NCBI GenBank assembly: GCA_947652805.1
Contig: CANTEM010000006.1
Coordinates: forward strand, 1-21,879
Reading direction: 5' to 3'
Origin: an uncultured Clostridia bacterium
Lineage (GTDB): Bacteria; Bacillota; Clostridia; Oscillospirales; CAG-272
Length of the DNA stretch: 21,879 bases
Below are positions 1-7,601 of this stretch, one piece after another. Position numbers and translations under genes: made by a program. Numbering within the stretch: the first letter of the stretch is position 1; every line of letters starts with the position of its first letter. Under the pieces are notes generated by a model. The model was not told the origin of the DNA. It searched no databases and saw only the letters and a list, made by a program, of their open reading frames with translations.

Positions 1-19
1 AAGCAAGGAGGCATCATCA

Positions 20-1747
20 ATGGGACAGTTATTTTCATCAGCGGATACCACGTGGGTTCTGATCGGAGCCGCGCTGGTATTCTTCATGCAGGCAGGGTTT
101 GCAATGGTTGAAACCGGATTCACCAGAGCGAAAAACGCCGGCAACATTATCATGAAAAACCTAATGGACTTTGCAATCGGCACACCGATCTTCTGGGTGA
201 TCGGATTCGGTCTGATGTTTGCAGGAACAGGCCCCTTCATAGGCGGGCTGGATTTCCTGATCCGGGGAGATTATTCCTTTATGGGACTGAGCATTCCCAC
301 ACCGGTATTCATCATTTTCCAAACCGTCTTCTGCGCCACCGCCGCAACCATCGTTTCCGGCGCAATGGCTGAGCGTACGAAATTTATTTCATACTGTATT
401 TACAGCGGAATCATCAGCGCGGTCATTTATCCGATTTCCGGTCACTGGATCTGGGGCGGCGGCTGGCTCGCACAGCTCGGCTTCCACGACTTTGCCGGAT
501 CCACCGCAGTACATATGGTAGGCGGCGTTGCCGCCCTGGTCGGCGCAAAAATTTTAGGGCCCCGTATCGGTAAATACGGCAAGGACGGCAAACCCCGGGC
601 GATTCTGGGACACAGCCTGACTCTGGGCGCGCTGGGCGTATTCATTCTGTGGTTCTGCTGGTTCGGATTCAACGGCTGCTCCACATTGAGCATGACCGGA
701 GACGAAGCCCTTACCGCTGCCGGAAACATTTTCGTAACCACCAACCTTGCAGCCGCCACTTCCACGGTAGCTACTATGGTCATCACCTGGATCCGCTACA
801 AAAAACCGGACGTTTCCATGACGCTGAACGGATCCCTTGCAGGTCTTGTTGCAATCACTGCTGGCTGCGATGCCGTTACGCCGGTGGGCGCGTTCTTCAT
901 CGGCTTGGTTGCCGCATTCGTCGTGGTATTCGGTATTGAATTTGTAGATAAGATCCTGAAAATCGACGATCCCGTTGGCGCGGTAGGGGTGCATGGCTTC
1001 TGCGGCGCAACAGGCACGCTGCTGACCGGACTGTTCGCATATTATCTCACAGATGACGCCGGCAATCCCCTCGGACTGTTCTACGGCGGCGGCTTCAAAT
1101 TTCTTGGAACCCAGGCGCTGGGTGTCATCTCCGTCATCGCATGGGTCGCTGTAACCATGACGGTTGTGTTCCAGATTATCAAGCATACGATCGGACTGCG
1201 TGCCAGTGAGGAAGAAGAAATCCGGGGATTGGATATTACGGAGCACGGCATCGCAAGCGCTTACGCCGACTTTGCATCTGTACAGCCCCAGATTCTCACC
1301 GGCGCTGTTTCCACCTCAAAAGCAGCACAGGATGTATTGGAAAAGGCGGTTCCGGTGGAACACATTTCTGCACCGGAGGCTGCCGAAGCAAAGCTTACGA
1401 AAATCGCGATCCTGCTGAATCAGGAGCATTTTGAACCTCTGAAGGCTGCCATGAACAGCATCGGCATCACCGGTATGACGGTAACCCAGGTGCTGGGATA
1501 CGGCACCCAAAAGGGACGAGACACATTTTACCGGGGCGTTAAGCTGGAGGAAGCAAAGCTTCTGCCGAAAGTAAAGGTAGAAATCGTTGTCAGCAAAATC
1601 CCGGTGGATGTTGTCATTGACACAGCAAGACGCGCCCTTTACACCGGAAATGTAGGCGATGGCAAAATCTTCGTTTATGACGTAGAAAATGCAATCCGCG
1701 TCCGCACCGGGGAGCAGGGATACGACGCACTCCAGGGTGAAGATTAA
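20..1747 (+). CDS. amt: Ammonium channel (Amt family) fused to a C-terminal PII signalling domain
   Basis: The 575-residue protein moves ammonium/ammonia across the membrane and carries its own nitrogen-sensing PII domain. Residues about 10-395 are a complete multi-spanning Amt domain: the twin pore histidines are His165 (in STAVHMVGG) and His325 (in GVHGFCG), with Asp157 near the recruitment site. The cytoplasmic signature RGLDITEHG is at 402-410. An Ala/Ser-rich linker (about 417-457) leads to a full PII domain (about 458-572). This keeps the T-loop base (GYGTQKG), Gln497 and Lys517 (equivalents of GlnB Gln39 and Lys58, 2-oxoglutarate site) and the nucleotide motifs TGNVGDGKIFV and IRVRTGE. 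The T-loop tyrosine uridylylated in E. coli GlnB (Tyr51) is missing: the segment reads YRGVKLEEAKLLPK. The start has an AAGGAGG Shine-Dalgarno 8 bases upstream. It is followed directly by a terminator, so it is the last gene of its transcript; any upstream partner lies outside the window. Confidence 0.95.
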   Translation: MGQLFSSADTTWVLIGAALVFFMQAGFAMVETGFTRAKNAGNIIMKNLMDFAIGTPIFWVIGFGLMFAGTGPFIGGLDFLIRGDYSFMGLSIPTPVFIIFQTVFCATAATIVSGAMAERTKFISYCIYSGIISAVIYPISGHWIWGGGWLAQLGFHDFAGSTAVHMVGGVAALVGAKILGPRIGKYGKDGKPRAILGHSLTLGALGVFILWFCWFGFNGCSTLSMTGDEALTAAGNIFVTTNLAAATSTVATMVITWIRYKKPDVSMTLNGSLAGLVAITAGCDAVTPVGAFFIGLVAAFVVVFGIEFVDKILKIDDPVGAVGVHGFCGATGTLLTGLFAYYLTDDAGNPLGLFYGGGFKFLGTQALGVISVIAWVAVTMTVVFQIIKHTIGLRASEEEEIRGLDITEHGIASAYADFASVQPQILTGAVSTSKAAQDVLEKAVPVEHISAPEAAEAKLTKIAILLNQEHFEPLKAAMNSIGITGMTVTQVLGYGTQKGRDTFYRGVKLEEAKLLPKVKVEIVVSKIPVDVVIDTARRALYTGNVGDGKIFVYDVENAIRVRTGEQGYDALQGED

Positions 1748-1770
1748 AGCAGTTTATATAATATGGTATA

Positions 1771-1804
1771 AAAAATCTGTCGGCAAATGCCGGCAGATTT
1801 TTTC
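1771..1804 (+). terminator. Rho-independent terminator after the Amt-PII gene
   Basis: A 12-bp stem (1773-1784 with 1789-1800, one G-T pair) closes on the loop AAAT and is followed by a run of T residues. The A-run on the left arm could also give it some activity on the other strand. It separates the ammonium channel from asd. Confidence 0.92.
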
Positions 1805-1820
1805 TTGCATCGCCGCATAG

Positions 1821-1849
1821 TTGACAAACAACAGCACGTATGATAAAAT
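1821..1849 (+). promoter_or_regulatory. Sigma-A promoter of the asd transcript
   Basis: A perfect -35 box TTGACA (1821-1826), a 17-base spacer and a -10 box TAAAAT (1844-1849) preceded by TG one base earlier (1841-1842), i.e. an extended -10. Predicted transcription starts near 1856, giving a leader of about 53 bases before asd. The box quality suggests strong constitutive expression. Confidence 0.85.
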
Positions 1850-1908
1850 AGAGAATCAATATCCAATATATAAAGGACCGGGGAGCACCCGGGTATGGTG
1901 ACAGACAA

Positions 1909-2991
1909 ATGGCTGGCAGAATCAGAGCGGGAATCGTTGGCGCTACAGGCATGGTAGGACAGCGGTTCATTACCCTGTTGGAAAATCATCCTTATTTTGA
2001 AGTGACTGCTCTTGCGGCAAGTGCACGCAGCGCAGGCGTGAAGTATACAGACGCAGTGGGAGACAGATGGAAGCTGTCCTGCGAGATCCCTGCATACGCT
2101 CGGGATATGGTCGTTATGGACGCTGCGGATATAGCAGCGATGAAGGAAAAGGTAGATTTCATCTTCTGTGCCGTAGACATGAAAAAAGACGCGGTAGTAG
2201 CAATGGAAGAAGCCTACGCAAAGGCAGAGCTGCCTGTTATTTCCAATAACAGCGCCAACCGGTGGACGCCGGATGTGCCGATGCTTATTCCGGAAATCAA
2301 CGATGCACACGCCGCAGTCATTGCCGACCAGAAAAAGCGGCTGGGAACAAAGCGCGGTTTTATTGCGGTAAAACCCAACTGCTCCATCCAAAGCTATGTG
2401 CCTATGCTCACGCCCCTGCGTAAATTCGGCGTGCGTCAGGTAGTGGTCAGTACATACCAGGCAATCAGCGGTGCCGGAAAAACCTTCCGGGAAATGCCGG
2501 AAATCGTGGATAACGTAATTCCCTATATCGGCGGCGAAGAAGAAAAGAGCGAGCGGGAGCCGCTGCGCATCTGGGGAGAATATAAGGACGGCGTGATCGT
2601 ACCGGCAGAGGATACGATCATCACCAGTCAGTGCATCCGGGTTCCCGTGCTGGACGGACACATGGCAACCGTGTTTGTAAACTTTGAAAACAAACCCACT
2701 AAAGAGCAGATTCTTGCAGAGTGGAAAGCCTTCAAGGGATTGCCTCAGACCCTTGGACTGCCCCACGCGCCGGAGCAGTTTATCACCTATTTTGAAGAAG
2801 ACAACCGGCCCCAGACCCATCTGGACAGAGACGTTTGCGGCGGCATGGGCGTAAGCGCAGGCAGACTGCGGGAGGATACCCTGTTCGACTGGAAGTTCGT
2901 GGGACTCTCCCACAATACCCTTCGGGGCGCTGCCGGCGGCGCGCTTTTGTCAGCAGAGCTTCTGTATAAATTAGGATATCTGGACATTTGA
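1909..2991 (+). CDS. asd: Aspartate-semialdehyde dehydrogenase
   Basis: This enzyme makes L-aspartate-4-semialdehyde from aspartyl phosphate with NADPH, the branch point to diaminopimelate/lysine, threonine and methionine. The 360-residue protein starts with the dinucleotide-binding motif GATGMVG (11-17). It carries the catalytic cysteine in KPNCSI (Cys158) and the active-site histidine in LDGHM (His251). The sequence pattern is closer to the archaeal/fungal-type branch than to the E. coli type, which is a judgement from motifs only. The ATG at 1909 follows a GGTGA Shine-Dalgarno 7 bases upstream. An ATG at 1895 is in another frame. The leader can form a short CCGGG/CCCGG hairpin (1878-1892) just before the ribosome binding site. 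The alpha/beta hydrolase gene follows after 19 bases and is probably co-transcribed. Confidence 0.95.
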   Translation: MAGRIRAGIVGATGMVGQRFITLLENHPYFEVTALAASARSAGVKYTDAVGDRWKLSCEIPAYARDMVVMDAADIAAMKEKVDFIFCAVDMKKDAVVAMEEAYAKAELPVISNNSANRWTPDVPMLIPEINDAHAAVIADQKKRLGTKRGFIAVKPNCSIQSYVPMLTPLRKFGVRQVVVSTYQAISGAGKTFREMPEIVDNVIPYIGGEEEKSEREPLRIWGEYKDGVIVPAEDTIITSQCIRVPVLDGHMATVFVNFENKPTKEQILAEWKAFKGLPQTLGLPHAPEQFITYFEEDNRPQTHLDRDVCGGMGVSAGRLREDTLFDWKFVGLSHNTLRGAAGGALLSAELLYKLGYLDI

Positions 2992-3010
2992 TTGCTGAGA
3001 GGAAACCGTC

Positions 3011-3823
3011 ATGACTTGTGATACGATATATCTGCGTGAGGGAGACGAAAATGTGCGCCTGTGCACGTACATTTCCAGCTTTGCCGGAGATATGGGCGTA
3101 CGTCCCCGGGACGCAGTGCTTGTGCTTCCCGGCGGAGCATATGCCTTTCTCGCAGAACGGGAGGCAGAACCCGCGGCAAAAACATTTCTTGCGGCAGGGT
3201 GCAATGCGTTTGTATTATACTACTCTATCGGGGAGCAGGCAAAATATCCCCGCCCCCTGGTGGATGTGTCTCTTGCAATCTGCCACATCCGGGAGAATGC
3301 AGAAAAATACAACATCAATCCGGATCGAATCTTTGTATGCGGTTTTTCAGCGGGCGGTCATCTGGCAGGAGCGATCGGCACCTTATGGGATCGGGACTAT
3401 GCCAAGACCGCACCGGATATGCCCTTCGGCATGAACAAGCCCAAAGGCGTGATTTTGTCCTATCCTGTAATTTCCATGGGAGAATATGCCCACGCATATT
3501 CCCGGGAGCTGATCACAGGGAATGATACGGATTCGGAGCAGTGGAAGCAGGAATGCTCGCTGGAGTTACAGGTTGGTAAAAATACAGTACCTGCATTCAT
3601 TTGGCAAACCCAGAACGACGACTGTGTGCCGATTCAGAACTCCATGCTGTATGCCCAGGCAATGATCGACCACAATATTCCTGTGGAGCTGCATATTTAT
3701 CCGAAAGGTCCCCACGGCATGTCTGTTGTAGCGGAAGAAACATCCCAGGCAAATCCTGCCCAATGTGATCCACATGTTGGCGGCTGGGTCAAGGCTGCGC
3801 TGGAATGGATGAAAATTATCTGA
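3011..3823 (+). CDS. Alpha/beta hydrolase, acetyl-esterase/BD-FAE-like
   Basis: A 270-residue serine hydrolase without an obvious signal peptide, so probably cytoplasmic. The nucleophile elbow is GFSAGG (Ser113). The acid is Asp203 or Asp204 in NDDCVP, and the catalytic histidine is His235 in KGPHGMS. The usual HGGG oxyanion stretch is represented by LPGGAY (39-44). This layout matches the small acyl-carbohydrate esterase group found in gut Firmicutes, where members deacetylate xylan or other sugars; the substrate here is unknown. It lies 19 bases behind asd and ahead of a bidirectional terminator, so it probably shares the asd promoter, though no functional tie to asd is apparent. A carboxylesterase or peptidase-like role cannot be excluded from sequence alone. 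Confidence 0.85.
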   Translation: MTCDTIYLREGDENVRLCTYISSFAGDMGVRPRDAVLVLPGGAYAFLAEREAEPAAKTFLAAGCNAFVLYYSIGEQAKYPRPLVDVSLAICHIRENAEKYNINPDRIFVCGFSAGGHLAGAIGTLWDRDYAKTAPDMPFGMNKPKGVILSYPVISMGEYAHAYSRELITGNDTDSEQWKQECSLELQVGKNTVPAFIWQTQNDDCVPIQNSMLYAQAMIDHNIPVELHIYPKGPHGMSVVAEETSQANPAQCDPHVGGWVKAALEWMKII

Positions 3824-3838
3824 AGCATTTGATAGGCT

Positions 3839-3874
3839 AAAAAAACAGTACAGATTCCTCTGTACTGTTTTTTT
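3839..3874. terminator. Bidirectional terminator between two convergent operons
   Basis: A perfect 15-bp inverted repeat (3839-3853 with 3860-3874, loop ATTCCT). The arms begin with seven A and end with seven T, so each strand shows a GC-containing stem followed by a U tract. It ends the asd-hydrolase transcript from the left and the nagA-nagB-ROK transcript from the right, only 4 bases beyond the ROK stop codon. Confidence 0.95.
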
Positions 3875-3877
3875 ATT

Positions 3878-5248
3878 TTACTGAATGTCCGGCAGACTTG
3901 CAGCTGCAACAGACTGACCGACCCGGCGGCTCTTTTCGTCCGGGATATGAAGCTCCAGCTTTTCAGCAAGCTCGGGGAACTCCTTGGAGAGAACCTCGTT
4001 TGCCCGGGCAAGGAGAATGGTGCCGCCCTCGCCGCTGGTAACACGTCCCATGATCAGCACGTGCTTGATATCATAAAACATTGCGTAATATGCGATTGCA
4101 TAACCAAAATATACACCGATAGTGTCGTAAATCTTAGCAGCGCGGGCATCTCCTGCCACCATCAATTCCTGGACAACCTTCAGCTTCTCCGCAGGAGACA
4201 TGCTTTCATCCAGTTCGATTCCCGCAGCGGGAGCCAGCTTAATTACACCGTCCTGAGAGAAGTATTTTACACCGCAGCCGTAGTCACCGCTCCATTCGTC
4301 TACCATAGCATCCTTGCAGAAATCTACGGGGACAAATGCAAGCTCGTTCAGCCATCCGGTGATGTTGCCCTGACCGTCAACATATCCGCCGGCTTCGCTG
4401 GTACCCATTGCTACGCCCAGCACGTTGGTATCATCCAAATCCATCGCGCCTGCAAGAGCAGTTACGTCACCGTCGTTTGCCACTTCAACAGGAACATCTC
4501 CGATTTCCTTTGCAACATTGATATACATGTTTTTCACGTGCTTATCAAAGTCCTCGTCGGAAACCTTCAAAAACAGAGAGGCAATCATGATCTTGTTGTC
4601 AATATATACGCCTGCGGAAGAAACGCCGATCGCGTCTACCCGAGGCATGTGGGAAGCAGCGGTTTTCATTGCGTCCAGAATGCCCTCGTAATGATACATA
4701 GGGTCAGACTGAAGCTTGGGGAACCAAACAACCTCTTCGGAATATACGGTTTCGCCGTTTACCACAGCGCTCACCTTCCGGTCGCTTCCGCCTGCATCAA
4801 AACCGATGCGGCAGCCGTCCAGGTGACGGCCTACAGGAGCGGCAGCCTGATATGCACGGGGCGCATCCTTTACGTCTGCTACATATTCCACAGTAAAGGG
4901 CGCTTCATATACCCGTGCCATAAAGTCTGCGTCAAACTCTCTTGCGCCGCCCTTCTGATATGCTGCGGCAATGCCCTCGTAAATTTTCCGGGAGCCGGAG
5001 ATCGTTACCTTATATCCGCCGTGAATCCACAGAAGGGTTTTTACAATCCGCTCAACAATATCGTAGTTTTCGTCATCGTGACCGGTACCGTCCGGATATA
5101 CGTCCAGATTGTAAGTAGAAATAAAGCCCTTGTTCCGTTCTACGGCAATTGCCAGCGGGGTGCCGCCAGCCTTTGCCACTGCTTCTTTATATGCTTTTAC
5201 CACCAGAACCATAGGCTGGAACTGGGGGTCAAGAATTGCATTGATCAT
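3878..5248 (-). CDS. ROK-family kinase homologue with a 140-residue N-terminal extension
   Basis: A 456-residue protein of the ROK (repressor/ORF/kinase) sugar-kinase superfamily, last gene of the nagA-nagB operon. The ROK fold starts late: the phosphate-binding strand is GFDAGGSDRK (149-158). The likely catalytic Asp is Asp259 in VANDGD, and the second phosphate loop is AMGTSEAGG (280-288). Residues 1-140 are an extra region with no motif I recognise and no helix-turn-helix, which argues against a NagC/XylR-type repressor. The canonical ROK zinc site is absent: the ELGH position reads ELAF (302-305), and the CGCGxxGC region reads GDYGCGVKYF (321-330). Context suggests phosphorylation of an amino sugar such as GlcNAc or ManNAc, which is inference. 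A GGAAAGG Shine-Dalgarno about 9 bases upstream supports the ATG at 5248; the gap from nagB is 39 bases. Confidence 0.82.
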   Translation of the reverse strand: MINAILDPQFQPMVLVVKAYKEAVAKAGGTPLAIAVERNKGFISTYNLDVYPDGTGHDDENYDIVERIVKTLLWIHGGYKVTISGSRKIYEGIAAAYQKGGAREFDADFMARVYEAPFTVEYVADVKDAPRAYQAAAPVGRHLDGCRIGFDAGGSDRKVSAVVNGETVYSEEVVWFPKLQSDPMYHYEGILDAMKTAASHMPRVDAIGVSSAGVYIDNKIMIASLFLKVSDEDFDKHVKNMYINVAKEIGDVPVEVANDGDVTALAGAMDLDDTNVLGVAMGTSEAGGYVDGQGNITGWLNELAFVPVDFCKDAMVDEWSGDYGCGVKYFSQDGVIKLAPAAGIELDESMSPAEKLKVVQELMVAGDARAAKIYDTIGVYFGYAIAYYAMFYDIKHVLIMGRVTSGEGGTILLARANEVLSKEFPELAEKLELHIPDEKSRRVGQSVAAASLPDIQ

Positions 5249-5287
5249 TTTATTATACCTTTCCGTTTTGTTGAAGTCCTGTGAGAG

Positions 5288-6079
5288 TTAGATTGCTTTG
5301 TATGCTTCCAGTGTGCTTGCTGCTTCCTCGTCCAGAATAAAGGTTACGTTCGGATGCAGCTGCAGGATAGACGCCTGACACCAGGGTGTGATTTCGCCTT
5401 CCAGGGCGTCCTTGATTGCCTTCGCCTTTGCAGCACCGTTTGCTACCAGAACGATCTGTTTAGCTGTCATGATATTGCCGATACCCATGGACAGAGCGGC
5501 GCGGGGTACTTCGTCCTTGCTGTTGAACAGACGGGAGTTTGCCTCAATGGTGCTTTCCGTCAGTTCTACTCTGTGGGTTCCCCAAATGAAGGTGTCACCA
5601 GGCTCATTGAAGCCGATGTGACCGTTGTTGCCAATACCGAGCACCTGCAAATCAATACCGCCGGCAGCTTCGATTGCCGCATCATATGCGCTGCATTCGT
5701 CCTCCCACTTGGGAGCCTTACCGTTGAGCACATGAGTTTTGTTGATGTCAATGTTGATTTTGTGGAACAGATTCTTGTTCATAAAATAGCGGTAGGACTG
5801 ATCGTTTTCCGGATCAATGGGATAGTACTCATCCAGATTGTAAGTCGTTACATTGGTGAAATCTACTCTGTCCTCATCGCAGAGCTGTGCCAGATTGCTG
5901 TAGAGTCCCAGAGGAGAGGTTCCTGTTGCCAGACCCAGCATAAATTCCGGCTTGTTGCTGATTGCGCCTGCTACAATGGTAGCTGCCTTTTTGGACAGAG
6001 CTTCATAACTGCCCGCAACAAATACCTTTACGCCATTCTTCTTGCCGTTGGAATAAGCCTTTACTTCGTTTTCCCGCAT
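5288..6079 (-). CDS. nagB: Glucosamine-6-phosphate deaminase
   Basis: It converts glucosamine-6-phosphate to fructose-6-phosphate and ammonium, the last step of amino-sugar catabolism. The 263-residue protein shows the phosphate loop ATGTSP (51-56), NLDEYY (81-86, Asp83 being the ring-opening/proton-transfer Asp) and GIGNNGHIGFNEPG (148-161). In the last motif His154 and Glu159 match E. coli His143 and Glu148, and Asn152 stands where E. coli has Asp141. About 17 residues precede the usual family start (VKVFV). The ATG at 6079 is nevertheless supported by a strong GGAGGAAA site and there is no other ATG or GTG before the conserved region. The gene starts inside the 3' end of nagA (19-base overlap), which suggests translational coupling. 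Confidence 0.96.
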   Translation of the reverse strand: MRENEVKAYSNGKKNGVKVFVAGSYEALSKKAATIVAGAISNKPEFMLGLATGTSPLGLYSNLAQLCDEDRVDFTNVTTYNLDEYYPIDPENDQSYRYFMNKNLFHKINIDINKTHVLNGKAPKWEDECSAYDAAIEAAGGIDLQVLGIGNNGHIGFNEPGDTFIWGTHRVELTESTIEANSRLFNSKDEVPRAALSMGIGNIMTAKQIVLVANGAAKAKAIKDALEGEITPWCQASILQLHPNVTFILDEEAASTLEAYKAI

Positions 6080-7209
6080 ACTGTGTTTCCTCCGATAATT
6101 GTTTTTTGTATATTGAATTGATCATCAAAGATGATAATATCCGCACATTTTCCTGCTTCCAGGGAGCCGACCTTATCGTCAACACCCAATGCCTTTGCAG
6201 GATTGAGACTTGCGCACGCCACTGCCTCGTTTACAGAAAGCTCCGTATTCTCATACAGATTGCGCACCGCTTCGTTCAGCTTCAGAACGCTGGCAGCAAT
6301 GGTGCCGTCCTCCAGCAGACACTGAATACCGGTTTTCTTTACAGGCTGTCCGCCCAGAGTATAATATCCGTCCGGCATACCGCCTGCACGCATACAGTCT
6401 GTAATCAGGCACAGCTTATCCTTTTTGATCTTTGCAACCAGTGCAAACAAACCTTTATTTACATGGAAGGTATCTGCAATCAGTTCGCAGCTTACACTGT
6501 CATCAGACAGCGCCGCGCCGACAACGCCGGGGTTTCTGTGCATAAGCGGCGTCATTGCATTAAACAGATGGGTTGCGTGCCGCACGCCGGCGTCAATACC
6601 CGCCACAGCCTCTTCATAGGTTGCGCCGGTATGACCCATGGAAACCAACACACGTCCGTCTTCGTATACTTCACGGATGCATTCCAGTCCGCCGTCCATT
6701 TCCGGAGCCACGGTAAATACGGAAACGATATCTGCATTATCCAGAATAAACTTTGCGTCCGGACGCAGGATATGTTCTTCCGCCTGAGCGCCCTTCTTGG
6801 AAGGATTGATGAAAGGGCCTTCACAGTTCACGCCCAGCACCTTCGCACCGTAGCAGTCTGTGCGCGCCTTCACCTTGCGCACCGTATCAAATGCCGCCAG
6901 AATTTCTTCTTTGGACACGGTCATTGTGGTGGGGCACCAGGATGTAACGCCATTTTCTGCAAGTGCCGCACACATTTTCAAAAGTCCGTCCTCTTTGGCA
7001 TCGGATGTATCCTCGCCGGCATATCCGTGGATATGCATATCCAAAAAGCCGGGCGCTACATACATACCTGCGGCGTCGATCACCTCATACGCATCGGTAT
7101 TTACCGCAGACGCATCTGCGATTTCTGTGATCTTCTCATCAAACAGCAGAACCTTACCCTCTGCCACCTGATCCGGTAGAACGATCTTTCCATTTATAAT
7201 ACACTTCAT
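6061..7209 (-). CDS. nagA: N-acetylglucosamine-6-phosphate deacetylase
   Basis: It removes acetate from GlcNAc-6-phosphate to give glucosamine-6-phosphate for NagB. The 382-residue amidohydrolase-superfamily protein shows the metal/substrate motifs in order: PGFLDMHIHG with His59 and His61, GVNCEGPFI with metal ligand Glu130, SMGHTGA with His193, HATHLFNAM with His214, DTFHV with His249, and the catalytic Asp271 in LITDCMRAGG. Length is normal for the family. The ATG at 7209 has a GGAGGT Shine-Dalgarno 9 bases upstream (7219-7224) and a good promoter behind it. It is the first gene of the nagA-nagB-ROK operon. No PTS gene or GntR/NagR-type regulator is encoded next to it, so uptake and control must come from elsewhere. 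Confidence 0.96.
   Translation of the reverse strand: MKCIINGKIVLPDQVAEGKVLLFDEKITEIADASAVNTDAYEVIDAAGMYVAPGFLDMHIHGYAGEDTSDAKEDGLLKMCAALAENGVTSWCPTTMTVSKEEILAAFDTVRKVKARTDCYGAKVLGVNCEGPFINPSKKGAQAEEHILRPDAKFILDNADIVSVFTVAPEMDGGLECIREVYEDGRVLVSMGHTGATYEEAVAGIDAGVRHATHLFNAMTPLMHRNPGVVGAALSDDSVSCELIADTFHVNKGLFALVAKIKKDKLCLITDCMRAGGMPDGYYTLGGQPVKKTGIQCLLEDGTIAASVLKLNEAVRNLYENTELSVNEAVACASLNPAKALGVDDKVGSLEAGKCADIIIFDDQFNIQKTIIGGNTVCGKTK
6086..6093 (-). promoter_or_regulatory. Ribosome binding site that fixes the nagB start inside nagA
   Basis: GGAGGAAA on the - strand lies 6 bases upstream of the nagB ATG and within the nagA coding region. It decides the start codon in favour of the N-terminally extended NagB and implies coupled translation of the two enzymes. 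Confidence 0.8.
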
Positions 7210-7259
7210 CGGGTTTATACCTCCATGCTATATCATAGCCAAATCTTCCCTTATATGCT

Positions 7260-7288
7260 ATTATACTCACCTGTCAAGGCAAAATCAA
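7260..7288 (-). promoter_or_regulatory. Promoter of the nagA-nagB-ROK operon
   Basis: On the - strand, TTGATT (7288-7283), a 17-base spacer and a perfect TATAAT (7265-7260). An overlapping alternative is TTGACA (7277-7272), 16 bases, TATAAG (7255-7250). The two share DNA and would give starts about 10 bases apart. I saw no clear operator dyad of the DasR/NagR type here. Confidence 0.75.
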
Positions 7289-7345
7289 TATAAAATGAAA
7301 TTTTATCCTTATTATTTTGAAAAGAGGGGGATGCGAGTCAAAATG

Positions 7346-7580
7346 TCCCTTTGTGCTGGAGCCATATAGCCGTGCGGAGGGTTTCTCCCTTTAAAAAGCC
7401 TCCCTTGTGTAAAGGGAGGTGGATCGCCGTAGGCGAGACGGAAGGATTGTCTGCATAGACTGCCGATTTGCAGATGATCTAAAATGATAGTATTACAATC
7501 CCCCACCCGCTAACGCGGGAGCCCCCTTTGCACAAGGGGGCCTAACGGAGGGGGAGAACGCGAATCTCCAGCACAAGGGA
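7346..7580. mobile_element. MITE-like non-coding palindromic element, about 235 bp
   Basis: The ends are near-identical inverted repeats: TCCCTTTGTGCTGGAG (7346-7361) on the left, and the same sequence minus one T on the other strand at 7580-7566. Inside are two diverged units in inverted orientation. Unit A (7399-7450, + strand) and unit B (7541-7495, - strand) each start with a C-rich hairpin (8-bp stems CCTCCCTT/AAGGGAGG and GCCCCCTT/AAGGGGGC), continue with a small GC hairpin (TCGCC/GGCGA and CCCGC/GCGGG) and end in GGATTGT. The 44-base centre contains TCTGCA/TGCAGA. There is no coding potential and I found no clear target-site duplication. The pattern fits a non-autonomous transposon relative or REP/BOX-like dispersed element. 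It occupies the gap between the ABC exporter gene and nagA and may also fold into transcript-ending or stabilising RNA for the mtaB operon. Confidence 0.7.
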
Positions 7581-7601
7581 GCCTCCCCAGTCTGTACACA
7601 C

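Noticed and set aside
1895..1957. 20-codon ORF overlapping the asd start, possible leader peptide
   Set aside because: It begins at an ATG without a ribosome binding site, overlaps asd out of frame and is not enriched in regulatory codons.
1744..2913. Long - strand open frame opposite asd (389 codons)
   Set aside because: It gives a Cys/His-rich translation without motifs and runs across the asd promoter and the terminator; a shadow of asd.
3947..5284. Long open frame on the + strand opposite the ROK gene (445 codons)
   Set aside because: It is antisense to a well-supported gene, its translation is rich in Cys/His and shows no domain, and it has no ribosome binding site. It is a codon-usage shadow.
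6106..7179. + strand open frame opposite nagA (357 codons)
   Set aside because: Same antisense-shadow pattern, no start signals and no recognisable domain.
7399..7541. CRISPR-like repeats
   Set aside because: There are only two units, inverted relative to each other and diverged, with no regular spacers and no cas genes.
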